21,277 bases of DNA, from contig BFEA01000075.1 in assembly GCA_003427395.1 (NCBI GenBank), positions 3,730,515-3,751,791 on the forward strand. Reading direction: 5' to 3'. The notes under the pieces are model-generated. The model did no database searches. It was given only the letters and a program-made list of their open reading frames with translations, and had not been told where the DNA came from. Both the position numbers and the translations under genes were made by a program. Numbering within the stretch: position 1 is the first letter of the stretch; each line of letters opens with the position of its first letter. Below, one piece after another: positions 1 to 10,045 of the stretch. Origin of the DNA: Chara braunii. Lineage: Eukaryota > Streptophyta > Charophyceae > Charales > Characeae.

Positions 1-180
1 AAAAAAAAAAAAAAAAGCAAGTCATCCAAAAAATCTGAAAACAAGATATGGTATGGATAAAAATAAATTAAACAAGATTTGCCTGAGCATTACATCCGAA
101 TTCCTTACCAAATTTGAAATAAAAATAAAATACGAAAAATAAATACTAAAAAAAAAAATAATAATAACTAAATAAATTTT
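1..180. repeat. A-rich repeat tail at window edge
   Basis: The window opens inside a poly(A) run of 16 bases, followed by an AT-rich stretch. Its word order (AATCTGAAAA, ATATGGTATG, AAATTAAACAA, TTTGCCT, then a TTCCTTACC-like block) is matched in diverged form at about 18048-18125, also after a long poly(A). The two are probably copies of one repeat family in the same orientation. No gene is supported here; the AT-rich open frame on the minus strand has no protein-like composition. Confidence 0.5.
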
Positions 181-545
181 GTGAGTGCGCGAGCATGTTT
201 TCGACACCGCCATCTTTGGCGATTTTTCATTTTTCTTTTGGAAAAGCTAAATGCCCTGAAAATTGAGAGATGTGTACTTCACATAATACAAAACCCACTC
301 AAAAAGTTTCAAAAAATAATAAAATTATTTATACCCCGAACTAAAGTGAAAACAAAAAGAAAAAAGTAAAAAAATACGTGGGCGAGCACGTTTTGACACC
401 GCCATCTTTGGAGATTTTTAATTTTTATCTGGCTTAGCCAAATGACTTGAAAATTCACAGTCATGTACCTCACATCGTAGAGAACTCACAAAAAACAATT
501 CAAAAAAAATATATTATTTTTAGGCCCCGAAATAATTTTTGGCGG
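181..545. repeat. two-copy tandem repeat, unit about 197 bp
   Basis: Copy 1 starts at 181 and copy 2 at about 378. Both open with a GTG..GCGAGCA.GTTTT block, then share GACACCGCCATCTTTGG at about 203 and 398, then TGAAAATT, TGTAC.TCACAT and a CCCCGAA block near the end. Divergence is substantial, so this is an old duplication. The following 546-780 is GC-richer, with a GGTTCGGACCCC / ACCCCGAACG self-complementary patch near 559-590, but holds no recognisable gene. Confidence 0.7.
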
Positions 546-869
546 GGGCTGAATGTCGTCTGGTTCGGACCCCGTACGAGACCCCGAACGCCCGTACGTA
601 CGAAGGTATGCCTGGGCTGGTGACCCTGTATTTATATATATTTTACGTATTTTTAGGGGTATAAAATAAATATTAAAAAAACAGGCCATAGACCGGGCCT
701 CATTGGCCGCGGCCACGACCGACTTTTTCGGCCACAGTGGCCGAAATGCCCGCAGCCTAGGCCGCAGGCGGTCACCCCTTTAGTCGAGCATTACCCGCCC
801 TGATGGTATCTCTGTTAGAGTCATTGGTTCTCTTCGCTCCCAGTTCCCTACGCTCATTGAGCCTGGTGA

Positions 870-1529
870 CATGTGTCTCCTTTTCATTATGTGTGGATGC
901 CCTTAAGAGTTTATCGACCCCTAGGCTGCATTCGCCACCCTCAGAGACTATCCCACCCTGTGGTTTGCGACACACTCCTGCTGTGACATATGATTGTCTT
1001 GTTGTTGCTTTGTTGCTATCATACTGGGGCTACTGCCTGTAACATTTCTAGGATTTAGTTGTTCTTGTTTTTGTTGTTCTTAGGACTTGTACACTAGTTA
1101 GTTGTTTCCAGACTGAGGCTACTGCCTCCAACATTGTAGGATTTAGTTGTCATTACCTTATGCTTCCCTAAAACATGTATACTAGTTAGTTGCTTTTTGC
1201 ATGTGTCTCCTTTTCATTATGTGTGGATGCCCTTAGGAGTTTATCGACCCCTAGGCTGCATTCGCCACCCTCAGAGACCGTCCCACCCTGTGGTTTGCGA
1301 CACACTCCTGTTGTGACATATGGTTGTCTTGTTGTTGCGTTGTTGCTATCAAACTGGGGCTACTGCCTCTAACATTTCTAGGATTTAGTTGTTTTTGTTT
1401 TTGCTGTTCTTAGGACTTGTACACTAGCTAGTTGTTTCCAGACTGAGGCTACAGCCTCCAACATTGTAGGATTTAGTTGTCATTACCTTATGCTTTCCTA
1501 GAACATGTATACTAGTCAGTTGCTTTCTG
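870..1529. repeat. 330-bp tandem duplication with 89-bp internal subrepeat
   Basis: CATGTGTCTCCTTTTCATTA begins at 870 and again at 1200, and the sequence stays closely matched for the full 330 bp of each unit, with only scattered substitutions. Inside each unit the block CTACTGCCT..AACATT..AGGATTTAGTTG..ACTAGTTAGTTG occurs twice, 89 bp apart (for example near 1031 and 1120). The short open frames in both units repeat the same peptide and end at the same place, so they follow from the repeat rather than showing a gene. High identity between units suggests a recent duplication. Confidence 0.9.
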
Positions 1530-2021
1530 CTTTCACTTAGGCTGTTAGCTGTGACATTGCTACTTTTGTGATATTTTCTAGCCTAGGTTGCATCGCATGG
1601 ACTCAGCATGGAGCTTGCTACGCATCCTAAATTACTCGGGTTTTCTTTTCTTTGGTAGAGTTTCGCTTCTTGGCGGAAGCGTGCTTGTATCTAGGCGATC
1701 CATCACAGACCGAGGATCGTGTAGCGGACCTCTGGTTGGCCTGTGAGACCAACCCCTTGGCCTGTTCCCACAGGCCCGTCTTGTATTCGGGGTAGGCAGT
1801 CCAGGCCAGTACCTCTGTCGGTACCCGCCAGTCCAGTTCAGTCCAATCAGTCCGCTGGGGTATACCCCAACCAGAGTCTGTACTTGGATCATTCTACATT
1901 CGCACAGTTTGGAGTACGTGCGTTGGAGTCTACGTGGGAGCTGCGATGTGCCATCTTGCTCCACCTTCATCCTGCATCTCCATCTCTAACCCAGGCGGAG
2001 CACCTCACCCGGTGGGTCCAC

Positions 2022-2030
<9 letters not shown>

Positions 2031-2086
<56 letters not shown>
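2031..2086. repeat. (AG)28 microsatellite
   Basis: An uninterrupted AG dinucleotide run, preceded by a short CA run at 2022-2030. Arg-Glu repeats in frames across it are artefacts of the dinucleotide. About 120 bp of non-repetitive sequence follows before the tetranucleotide tract; no gene is supported in it. Confidence 0.98.
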
Positions 2087-2089
<3 letters not shown>

Positions 2090-2223
2090 ATAGCCTGGAA
2101 ATTTCAAGAACTCGTGCACTGCCAAGAAAACAAATTCAACAACTACTTATCGAGGTATTTACAAGACAAGATACGCAGCAGGCGATCCGCCATTTTCCAC
2201 TTGTATACACCTGGCGCTCCAGT

Positions 2224-2585
2224 GAATGAATCAGTAACTCACTCCAATCAGTTGGTCAATGAATCAAATGAATTTTGATCAACCGATCACTTAGTCAGCA
2301 AATCACTCACTCCACTCAGTGAATCCACTCAGTCAAGGCAATCAATCAAGTCAATCACATCAATCAAGTCAATCAATCAATCAATTAATCAAAGAGTCCA
2401 ATCAATCAATCAATCAATCAATCGATTGATCAATCAGTCGACCAATCAATGGACCAACCAATCAATCAATCAAATCAATCAAATCAATCAAATCACTCAC
2501 TCACTCAATCAATCAATCAAATCAATCACATAAAGCAAATCAATCAAGTCAATCAAGTCATTCGATTCAATTAATTTAATCAAGT
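2224..2585. repeat. degenerate AATC/CAAT tetranucleotide tract
   Basis: About 360 bp made of AATC-type words (AATCAATCAATC, CACTCACT, AAGTCAATC) with frequent slips to ACTC and AAGTC. It is a decayed tetranucleotide satellite. It is low-complexity and carries no supported coding sequence. Confidence 0.9.
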
Positions 2586-2795
2586 CGAAAGTCTATGTGT
2601 GGACCAAATCCATCAATAGCTCTCAACCAATCTATGAATGCATCGCACACATCACACAACCCATTGTCACAATTTCTACCAGAAGTTTTAAGCTCTGATC
2701 TCAAGTCGATTGGCAGAATCTGCACAGAGAATCTGACGGGAGATGAGCAAAAGTGCAAAAACCTGCCATGCCGCACAGTTCATCCTACTCATAGA

Positions 2796-2908
2796 ACTAC
2801 CGTCTTCACCCGAATACAATGTACGGTTATTATAGCTGTATTTGGGGCAACTTCGAGTCTAGACACAACAACAATGACCGTACATTGTATTCGGGTGCAG
2901 ACGGTGCT
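2796..2908. mobile_element. MITE family B, copy 1 (33-bp terminal inverted repeats)
   Basis: The arms at 2799-2831 and 2873-2905 are inverted complements with 2 mismatches in 33 positions. Each begins ACCGTCT(T/G)CACCCG and ends at an ATT core. Only about 41 bp lies between the arms, with no coding potential, so it is a non-autonomous foldback element. A second copy at 8332-8447 shares the arms and the central word ATTATAGCTGTATTTGG. The flanks (ACT on the left, GCT on the right) do not define a clean target duplication, so the superfamily is not assigned. Confidence 0.85.
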
Positions 2909-3660
2909 GGTCATACCGTCGGTAGCGGTGGGCTGAATGGGAACACATAATTGATTTATTTTTATTTTTATTTTTTAAACACAGAGATTGCTGTTTGTTG
3001 TTTCCTGGGGCTGTGGCCATTTCACTTCTCAGTCCGGGGCTCCGCTGTCCCATGGAGCTGCCAGTATCACCTATCCCGTCTTGGAGCACCCCTTATCTAT
3101 TAGCTCAGCCTTATTCAGCAGCCCCCCCATTCTTTGTTACTAAGTCTCTGCCCTTAAACCCTTTAAACCTTATGCCCTCTCAATATCCATGCATACCACA
3201 TCCTTGATCCTTGGAGCCCGAATGCAAACAAAATGGAGTACGATGCAGTGCAATGCAACAGAGAGCAGCACAATAAGAGAAGCCTGTGCCAGTACATCTG
3301 AATATGTCTTGAACATCACTGGCTGTGTGAGAATCGCTTGTACCGTGGACCGCTTGGTCGCATCATCCCTTCTCAGGGCATTCGTGGTCCCAGGACCCCA
3401 CATGCTAGGATGCATCTGTCTTCATAGTTTCAGCTGATGTTCTCTTTGTGGGGTGCTGTTGCTGCCGTTTGGTCCTACCTGTTTGCTTGGGCCCTGAGAT
3501 TCCTCTCCTCTGTTTTTGTTGTGAATTCTCTTGGCGTCTATTCAGGTTGACCGGTTTTTCTGAGCTCACCCCTTGCCGATTGCCTTCAGTCCCTGTTGCC
3601 CTGTTGTTGATGGTTCTGCCGAGTGTTCAGTCTTGGAGACGTCCATTGTCACCGACAACC
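2909..3660. other. interval without supported gene
   Basis: Reading both strands shows only short open frames without recognisable domains or good splice signals. The stretch holds an AT-rich patch (2950-2985) and otherwise unique-looking sequence. Part of 3440-3660 could be the 3' untranslated end of the LINE that runs leftward from 8195, but no terminal A tract marks its end. Confidence 0.5.
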
Positions 3661-3765
3661 ACGACTGGTGGGGTGGAGGGAGGGAGGGGATGGGGGGCAG
3701 GGCAGTAGGTGAAAGTGGAGGGGATGGGACTTGGTGGGTGGGGTGGGCGGGGTGTGTGTGGGGAC
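3660..3765 (+). repeat. G-rich tract with quadruplex potential
   Basis: Many G runs of 3-6 are separated by 1-6 bases on the plus strand, including GGAGGGAGGGAGGGGATGGG near 3675 and further runs at 3719-3763. The spacing satisfies the usual G-quadruplex pattern. It lies beyond the recognisable 3' part of the minus-strand LINE, so in LINE RNA the tract would be C-rich. Confidence 0.7.
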
Positions 3766-3849
3766 CATCTGTGACCACCACAAAATTGGTTTGTAGGTAC
3801 GGGACTTAAACTCACTGAAGGGCCTGCGTTGCCAGGCGGGTTCTGTGGC

Positions 3850-5690
3850 CCTTTCTTTCTGTTCCCAGAGGTCCTGTTTAAAGGATTCCTAGGCTTCTTG
3901 TGTGTGGGATCTGATGATGTATTCTACCGCCTATTGTGTTTGCTCCCTAATCTATGGTCTTCTCTTTCAAACGAGCATGTGGCTCTCCAGGCCAACATAA
4001 AGACGTGCAGTCTCATGTAAAAAAGAAGAGGTAAGTTGCAAAAAGAAACGATTGGGCCAGTTCTTGGCCAGCAGGAGGAGGCCCAGGTCCCATGGGATAT
4101 GTGTGTCTGTGAGAGCATGGGATGCTGCATCCTGGCACTGCCATTGTTGCTTAACCATCGGGCATGCCAGCTAGTAAAGTTCCTTTGTTGCTCTAGCAGG
4201 TGGCGTCACTCTTCCACAATACGTGCAAATGGGAGACGGTAGCCCCTTTTGCTCCAAGTCCGATCTTGACATGAGCCAATCCGGGGTGGGGAGGCAACGG
4301 TGCAGAATCTGCCACTGCAGGGAACTGAGATTGGTAGGCATAATCATAGCATGTTTGGGCCACGGTAGGTGGTCCAGTAGCTTCTGGTCCATCGGCGAGT
4401 CTCCTGCCCATCTTTGTGATATTGCTTGATCAATTGGCAGATTCGGTCTTGAGGCTCCATAGACCCCTTTCACCATGTACTCCCGCACATGCATGGGCTA
4501 TGTGCCAGGCCTTTCCCATTCATCCGGATCAAACAGCAGCCTGGCAATTGGGATTGAGGGCTCATACACGAAGAAGCTGTTGTCAGCATCTCCTACCACT
4601 CTAACGACCACTGGCCCTCCCCACGTTTCAATTGCATCCAGGTCGCTATTCCTTGTCAATTTGGAAACCCTGGACCCCGGCAACTGAGGTTCGTGGGCAT
4701 CTGAAGTACAACGCCCTTCATCATCCCGTCTGACTTTGTATACGGTACGTGGGAGGGGCAAATCTGCATGTCTTATTAATAGTTATTACCCAGTCATTCA
4801 ACAGTACTGCAGGAACCTTTGCGAGGAGTCGAGGACCCGTCACCAAGCCAAGGGGAGTGCTTCCCTCCGTTGGAGCATTTTGTCTTCCACATTCTTGGCA
4901 TGTTTCAGTTTTCGTTGCAGCTGGTTTGGCGAGGCCCAGTCGGCTGTTGTCTGGTACCACGGGTCCCCTACCGTGAAAACCCCTTTCTTGGCCCATGTGA
5001 GCCAAGGAGAGATTGTCGTTAGCTTAAAGGGGGTACCCACCTCGTCATAAATGTAAGGTTTTCTGAAAAGAGGTTGGCGCCACACATCCTGCCACCTGGT
5101 GGGAGGTTGTTTCTGTTGTGGTCCGCATCACCTCCAGAGCTTGATCATATTGGGCTACGGCGGGTCATTGTTTATATCAATTCTAGTTTTTTGGGTTGGG
5201 ATGCCCCCCTGTCTATGCTGCGGGGGGATGGGGATTGTCCAGTCTTTATTAGTTGACCATTGGAAGTGGTGGACTTGACTGTATGTTCTGGACTCCGGTG
5301 CCAGGTTGGCTATTTGCAGGCCGGCTAATGGGGCCCATGGTATGTCATCGCCTACCAGCAATCTAATCAAGACTTTAAAGATCATGGCCTCGCTTTCCCT
5401 TTCCGAGTCTAATATCCCTAGTACCCCTTTGGTTCTTGGTTGTGGACATCCCAACTCACTCGGCTCATACAGCATTGAGCTTTGGCGCTGTTCTTCCACA
5501 TGTATTTTGTGAGCGTTTTTCTCAGTCTGGTGCTCTGCTGCTTCTTTAGCGGTCATCCTGCTAATTTGTACCAGATGGCCACTAGGATAGCATTGTTAAT
5601 TGCTAGGGCATGCCTTACTAGTGAGGTATGTAGCCCTTCCCAGTTCGTCAGTCAGTTGATGGCTGTATCCACTAGCATGTTACCATGGTC
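3850..5690 (-). pseudogene. LINE ORF2 C-terminal region with Cys-rich motif, broken
   Basis: Downstream of the RT the minus strand continues a typical plant LINE C-terminus. PRTKGVLGILDSERES followed by AMIFKVLIRLLVGDDIPW lies at about 5440-5330. A zf-RVT-like region reads WQILHRCLPTPDWLMSR and then CTYCGR at about 4315-4210. After a frame change, ACPMVKQQW (about 4160) and TARLYVGLESHMLV (about 4000-3967) follow. These match the usual order in the family (W..LH..LPT, C..C, C..W). The stretch between 5150 and 4500 shows LINE-like but poorly conserved fragments. All segments are in different frames separated by stops. Confidence 0.75.
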
Positions 5691-5699
5691 TGGCGACGA

Positions 5700-7123
5700 G
5701 CCTACTGACGTGAGTCTCACCCCTAGAATCCTTATGGCATCTCCCCTCCCGGCCCATGAGACTCTCGGTTCACGAGGAGGGGGAAGTGCTTCTGGATGGA
5801 ACCACCACCCCTCCGTTTTAGAGCCCTAATTCACTTTCATATTTACTGCCAACGAGAATAAATGTATCACCTGGGTGAGGGCTGAGGTTGTCCGAGTCTG
5901 CCCTAATGAGGACCGTGAGGTCATCTGCGAGCAACGGTGTTATTGGGACCAAATGTTGGGAGATTTCTGAGATGGGCACCTTTGCAATCTCGGGGTGAGC
6001 CATGATAAATGAGGCCGAGGCTTTCATTACAATCACAAACAATAAGGGCGATGATATCCCCCTGCCGCACTGATCTGTATAGTTATGTTGGCAGCAAGAG
6101 ATGGCAATGAGGCATGACATTTGTGGAGGTTGTTTGGTGGAGGATCCGGAACCAATGGCTAAAGACCAGCCCGAAGTTCATCTTGGCCAAGCACATGTTG
6201 AGGAAGTCCCAATCCACATGATCGTATGCTTTCTCAAAGTCTATGAACAGAACAGCTGCCCTGACATTGCGCTGACGGGCGCATTTGATGGTCTAATTGA
6301 CCGGCGAGATATTATCTTGGATATTATGGTTGGGCATAAATCCAGTTTGGTCCGGCTGTATTAGCTCGTTCATGAACGAGAGCAGACAATTGGTCAGTGC
6401 CTTGACAATCATTTTGTACGGAACGGGCAAGAGGGTGATAATCCTCTTTGTCCCTTTTCTTGTTAAACCAACCAGTACTTCGCCCAGCTATCGTCCCTGC
6501 TAACGTGCCGCGCCTTTAGAGCGTCGTAGTATCCGACCACAATAGCTGGAAGCGCCAACCAAAAAAAATTGAAACGGTACCCCAGCGCTTCGGCAAAAAT
6601 TGGCGTGCAGGAGCATTCCAGGCTTGGCATCGATAGCTGGGCCAAGTACTCGTGGTTTAAGAAGTGTGATGACATCTTGGTCGATCATATGCCTCCAAAC
6701 AAGCCCTCCTTTTGGACTGTCAATCTATATTCCATGAGGTCCTCCTTCAGAAGTTCTCAAAAATCCACCCTAAACTCTTTGGGAAAAGAGTCGATTCCTG
6801 GCATCTTCTTGTCTTCCATGTCCTGCAGAGCCGCCCAGAGCTCTTGTGGAGTAAAGCTCTTTTCTAGTTCTTGTCTCTGATCTTGTGAGAGTCGTGGTTT
6901 TAGAGCTTGGAGCAAAGTTTCTCTCACGTGCTAGAGACCTCTTGTGGGTGTTTTGTTGGTGTCTGGGATGTAAAAAGAGGTTACAGTAGTATTTGGCCGC
7001 ATAATCAACTATGGAATATGTGTTAGTGGCCACCGGAGCATTGTCCTCCAACGGGTGTTTGGGCCTAGGGACACTGCTGGCCCTTGATCTGGCCTTTGCC
7101 TTATTAAACAAGGTTTTTGCCAT
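5700..7123 (-). pseudogene. LINE ORF2 reverse transcriptase, broken and interrupted
   Basis: The reverse transcriptase of the LINE is visible in several frames. The linker reads AKTLFNKAKARSRASS, then VDYAAKYYCNLF. The entry motif KKMPGIDSFPKEF lies at about 6810-6775. Finger region ITLLPVPYKMIVKALTN, with QTGFMPNHNIQDNI further on, lies at about 6440-6310. Palm motif A, FIDFEKAYDHVDWDF, is at 6247-6203 with its catalytic Asp. Motif B appears as GRGISSPLLFVIVM, and the catalytic pair as LADDLTVLI at about 5930-5905. The thumb-side RILGVRLT follows near 5735. Frameshifts separate these blocks, and a TTAA-bounded MITE at 6463-6660 splits the domain between the entry motif and the finger motif. 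Family assignment is firm; activity is excluded by the breaks. Confidence 0.88.
6463..6660. mobile_element. family A MITE inserted in the LINE RT
   Basis: TTAA stands at 6463-6466 and 6657-6660. Inside it, the left end reads ACCAACCAGTACTT and the right end, complemented, reads ACCACGAGTACTT. Inverted similarity continues through GCCCAGCTATCG on both sides, giving arms of about 31 bp with a few mismatches. The roughly 190-bp interior has no coding capacity. Removing the element and one TTAA joins the LINE frame ending in VITLL to codons reading NKKRDKEDY, which fits the expected RT sequence at that point. The insertion therefore duplicated TTAA (a TA duplication would look the same) and happened after the LINE inserted. 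Confidence 0.9.
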
Positions 7124-7621
7124 TGTCCCGTCAGTATGCCCTTTCTTAACTGTAGCCAGTATCCCCCATGCCTCCGACTGCTGCTATACTTAGTCCTGGA
7201 GGTGATCTCTGGCTTCCTGCAGTTTATCAAAGGAGGGGCGGTGTAGGGGGTCTTGCATAAGTTGTTCATCCCAATCTTCCGATTCCCGCATAGGGCTCAA
7301 GCCGGACTTTGCGGTCTCTTGCATATTGGACTGAATTGTTTTTGGCTCTATCTCTCAATTGTGCTATTCCCCTCGTTAAATCAACCCACCCTCTCTCCCG
7401 ATCGCAGCCTCTGGGTTCGCCAGTAAAGTCAAAAGGTGGTGACCATGTCCTTAAAGTTAGACAGACGGAGGAGGGAGGTGTTGAACTTGTACAACCAGGT
7501 CCTTTACAAATAAGAGGCCTTTTGTTATCATTCTATGGTCAAAAGATTTGGAGGGGATGATGGTAGTTACGTCCGCAGTAGCAATCAGCCCTCTTTAAGT
7601 CTTTTGACACGAGGGTGAGTT

Positions 7622-8190
7622 CTATACGTGAGTTTGCCAGACCCTGTGTCCCCTAGATGACAGGCAGGTGTAGGCTGTTTGGCTCGGATGCAGTGGTCTA
7701 TAGGCATCCTCTAGTTTCTGCTCCGCCATCAGTTGTCTGAGCATGAGTATATCCGGGCCCAGTTTTGGCTGAGAGAGGTTCACCTGGCTGGACTGATGTC
7801 CAGCAGATCTGCACTCTATTAGCGGGTCAAGAGTCGTGTTGAAGTCGCCTGCCATTATTACCGGGGTGTCGTCCGGTAGATCCTGGAAAAGGGAGAGCCA
7901 AAGGTCTATTCTACCTGTCGGGTCATCGGGTGCATAAACACAGACCAAGTAAAATTCATCCTTTTCATACGCCACCTTAAGACTACCCCACCTCTCTTGC
8001 TGTGTGTCATGATCAACAGTCAACAGTTTGAGTTTGAGTTTGGAGGAGGGAGGGATCCAGATTGCTGCTCCTCATGCCCTCTCTTTTGCAGGTGCAGCAT
8101 AGCTTACGTATGGCCAGATGTATTTTGCTTGTGCTGTGTGTGCTGGGGTGTCACCAGGTGTGTCTACACACTCCGTCGGGCCAACCCCCA
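7622..8190 (-). pseudogene. LINE ORF2 endonuclease domain, broken
   Basis: This encodes the endonuclease/exonuclease/phosphatase-fold domain that nicks target DNA for LINE insertion. An open frame (8023-7622) carries the segment LVCVYAPDDPTGR followed by PVIMAGDFNTTLDP; the GDFN motif is a catalytic-core signature of the family. Going upstream in the same frame, GAAIWIPPSSKL precedes it, as expected, before a stop codon at about 8060. Beyond the stop the frame continues with YIWPYVSYAAPAKERA, so the stop is internal damage. The N-terminal strand of the fold is only weakly visible near 8190. The downstream catalytic SDH-type segment is not clearly seen; the frame ends in a region consistent with decay. 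Confidence 0.8.
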
Positions 8191-8331
8191 TTGACGTTCA
8201 AATCATGTTGAGCAACATGCCCCTTCAACAGAGGATGGGGGAAGGGTCCGAAGGGGAAGGGGTAGGGAGGAGAAGAGGAGGACGGAGGTCAAATTGGTAA
8301 ACCAGTAAATAAAAAAGTGCCCACTGATATA

Positions 8332-8447
8332 ACTACCGTGTTCACCGGAACAGAACCCCGACCGGTCATTATAGCTGTATTTGGCGTCACTTTCAGTCCA
8401 GATGCAGCGATAATGACCTGGTATTCTATTCGGGTGAAAACGGTAGT
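8332..8447. mobile_element. MITE family B, copy 2
   Basis: The left end ACTACCGTGTTCACC is complemented by GGTGAAAACGGTAGT on the right. Inner arm sequence (GGTCATTAT / ATAATGACC) and the centre word ATTATAGCTGTATTTGG match copy 1 at 2796-2908. The arms have diverged more than in copy 1, with small gaps. Outer CCACT and AGTGG words may extend the inverted repeat. No coding sequence is present. Confidence 0.8.
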
Positions 8448-8449
8448 AG

Positions 8450-9260
8450 TGGACATTGATTAGCTCCAAGGAGAAGACCACAGGACAGCCATTGTCTTCT
8501 TTTTTATAATACATCCAGCAATGCAAGAAACCCCCGAAAACTCGTCCAGTGCGTCAAGTCCCATCAAGTCCCATCAACATATTTCGCTTTTCCCACCTGG
8601 CGCCACTTGAAAATTTTTCACTCTGCACCCGATCTTACAACTTGGATGGCGTGCAGCACAATTTCGGAATGGAAACCACTGCCAACAATAGAAACACACT
8701 TTTCCACTTCGCTTACACTTACAGTTATCCCAGCTGGCATCATTCACCGCAAGTACGGCCCCCCACTTTTTCACTTCCACGTGTCCCAGCTGATCACGCC
8801 AGTCGCAGCTGGCACCATCTCACTGCAAGGTGCTGTGTTTGTGTTACGTTTGCAGTGAACATCGCAACTAATCTATCTTCACAAGGAGAGAAACAGTTGT
8901 TTGCGACTGCGGCGAAAAAGATCCCACACGACAACACACTCAACCTTGACACCAAGTTCTGTGTCATGCCCACGTGGCGACTCTGCATCATCTTATAACT
9001 TTGCAACCAGTCACTGAAGCTCACCTTAACTTTGTCATGCTCTGTATTTGTTTTAACTTTAAAGGGGTACACCCTAACATTATTGTATCATTCATACTCT
9101 ACCAGGACTCCAACTCATGATCTGTTTACTGATGTTTGGTTACACGTGCATACCATTATAACTTCTCACTCATTTTTACCATGCACTGTATACAACGGTA
9201 AATCAACGAAGAGTCGTCGGAAGGGGGAAAAAAAAACAAAAAAAAAAAACGAAACGGAAC
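8450..9260. other. interval without supported gene
   Basis: The stretch contains a 149-codon plus-strand open frame (8549-8998) with no recognisable domain and a His/Ser/Thr-rich composition. Near-repeats of a CAGCTGGCA(T/C)CAT word occur at about 8738 and 8811. I see no promoter, splice or family evidence that makes it a gene. It ends in an A-rich patch at 9229-9250. Confidence 0.5.
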
Positions 9261-9272
9261 AAAAATGTCAAG

Positions 9273-9312
9273 GAGCAAGGCAGAAGTTGACCGAGCAAGG
9301 CAGAAGTTGACC
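9273..9312. repeat. 20-bp tandem duplication
   Basis: The unit GAGCAAGGCAGAAGTTGACC occurs twice in direct succession with no mismatch. Confidence 0.9.
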
Positions 9313-9435
9313 GCACACACACCTCGATCGGCTCAGAGTCTTCCCAATTTTAGTCCATGATGGCTTCTTTGAGCAATAATAGTCGATCCAGCAGTAGTCT
9401 GCAGTCCAAGGGCAATCCGTCTCACACTTGTGCCT

Positions 9436-9532
9436 GCTTCATCATAAATAATATCAGTACTCAGTCCTGCAGACCGGAACGCGTGCTTCATCTTAGAGAA
9501 TATCAGTACTTAGTCCTGCAGACCGGACCGCT
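9436..9532. repeat. 49-bp tandem duplication
   Basis: GCTTCATC starts at 9436 and 9485. Both units carry AATATCAGTACT(C/T)AGTCC and TGCAGACCGGA with few substitutions. Confidence 0.88.
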
Positions 9533-9647
9533 ACAAAACAACAACCACAGTAACCACCATAATTGTGATTTCCACGCAATCAGGACATAATAGCCATGCA
9601 CCTGGCCAAGAAACGAACACGTAAAAATGTCAACCGACTAATGGCTC

Positions 9648-9670
9648 CTTGCCGAAAAGACCGGCAAGGC
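9648..9670. other. short hairpin
   Basis: CCTTGCCG and CGGCAAGG are perfect inverted complements around a 7-nt loop. No T-run follows and no function is evident. Confidence 0.6.
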
Positions 9671-9800
9671 TACAACCAAACAATCCATTGACCAAATATT
9701 GACCGACAAATAGCTCTCCCACGCACGTCGCCCCTGTACAGGCCCCGCTAGACTAGACGAGGTTGATACATCCTTCGGCACCATGGGCAGCAGAACGAGA

Positions 9801-10045
9801 CCACGGCTCAGGTCTATCGGTTCCCCTCCCAGTCGCTTCCGCAGGTCTGTAGGCTGACCACAGCTCCCTGAGTCTCTCTCAAAAGAAAATGGAAAAAAAA
9901 AGGGAGGTGGGGGTGGGGGGACCACAGCTCAGGTCTATAGGCTCCCCTCCCAGTGGCTACCGCAGGTCTGTAGGCTGACCACAGCTCGCTGAGTCTCTCT
10001 CAAAAGAAAATGGAAAAAAAAAGAGGGAGGTGGGGGTGGGGGAGG
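9801..10045. repeat. 121-bp tandem duplication ending in G-rich tracts
   Basis: CCAC(G/A)GCTCAGGTCTAT occurs at 9801 and 9922. Both units continue with CGCAGGTCTGTAGGCTGACC, a CTGAGTCTCTCTC block, AAAAGAAAATGG, an A run and a GGGAGGTGGGGGTGGGG tract. The two G-rich tracts (about 9902-9920 and 10025-10055) have quadruplex potential on the plus strand. The high identity indicates a recent duplication. Confidence 0.92.

Larger units (their letters stand above)
3850..8195 (-). mobile_element. L1-type LINE, degenerate ORF2, minus strand
   Basis: A non-LTR retrotransposon can be read from right to left through frame changes: apurinic-type endonuclease (about 8190-7622), linker and reverse transcriptase (about 7123-5700), then a C-terminal region with a zinc-knuckle-like motif (about 4430-3850). 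The order EN-RT-Cys motif and the total of roughly 1,380 codons after removing the inserted MITE match plant L1-type ORF2. Stops and frameshifts break every domain, so it is not functional. No ORF1 is recognisable to the right of 8200, so the copy is probably 5'-truncated. The 3' boundary is uncertain because no terminal A tract is visible; protein-like sequence fades at about 3830. A family A MITE at 6463-6660 interrupts the RT. Confidence 0.85.

Noticed and set aside
870-1529. Long terminal repeat pair
   Set aside because: The two 330-bp units are directly adjacent with no internal retrotransposon, so they are a tandem duplication.
1743-2278. Arg-Glu repeat protein across the AG microsatellite
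   Set aside because: The charged repeat is the translation of a dinucleotide run, and the flanking frames are unremarkable.
2224-2585. CRISPR-like or regulatory array
   Set aside because: The units are degenerate tetranucleotides without spacer structure; it is a decayed simple repeat.
8549-8998. 149-codon plus-strand open frame
   Set aside because: No recognised domain, skewed composition, no splice or promoter evidence, and nearby repeated words; chance or repeat-derived.
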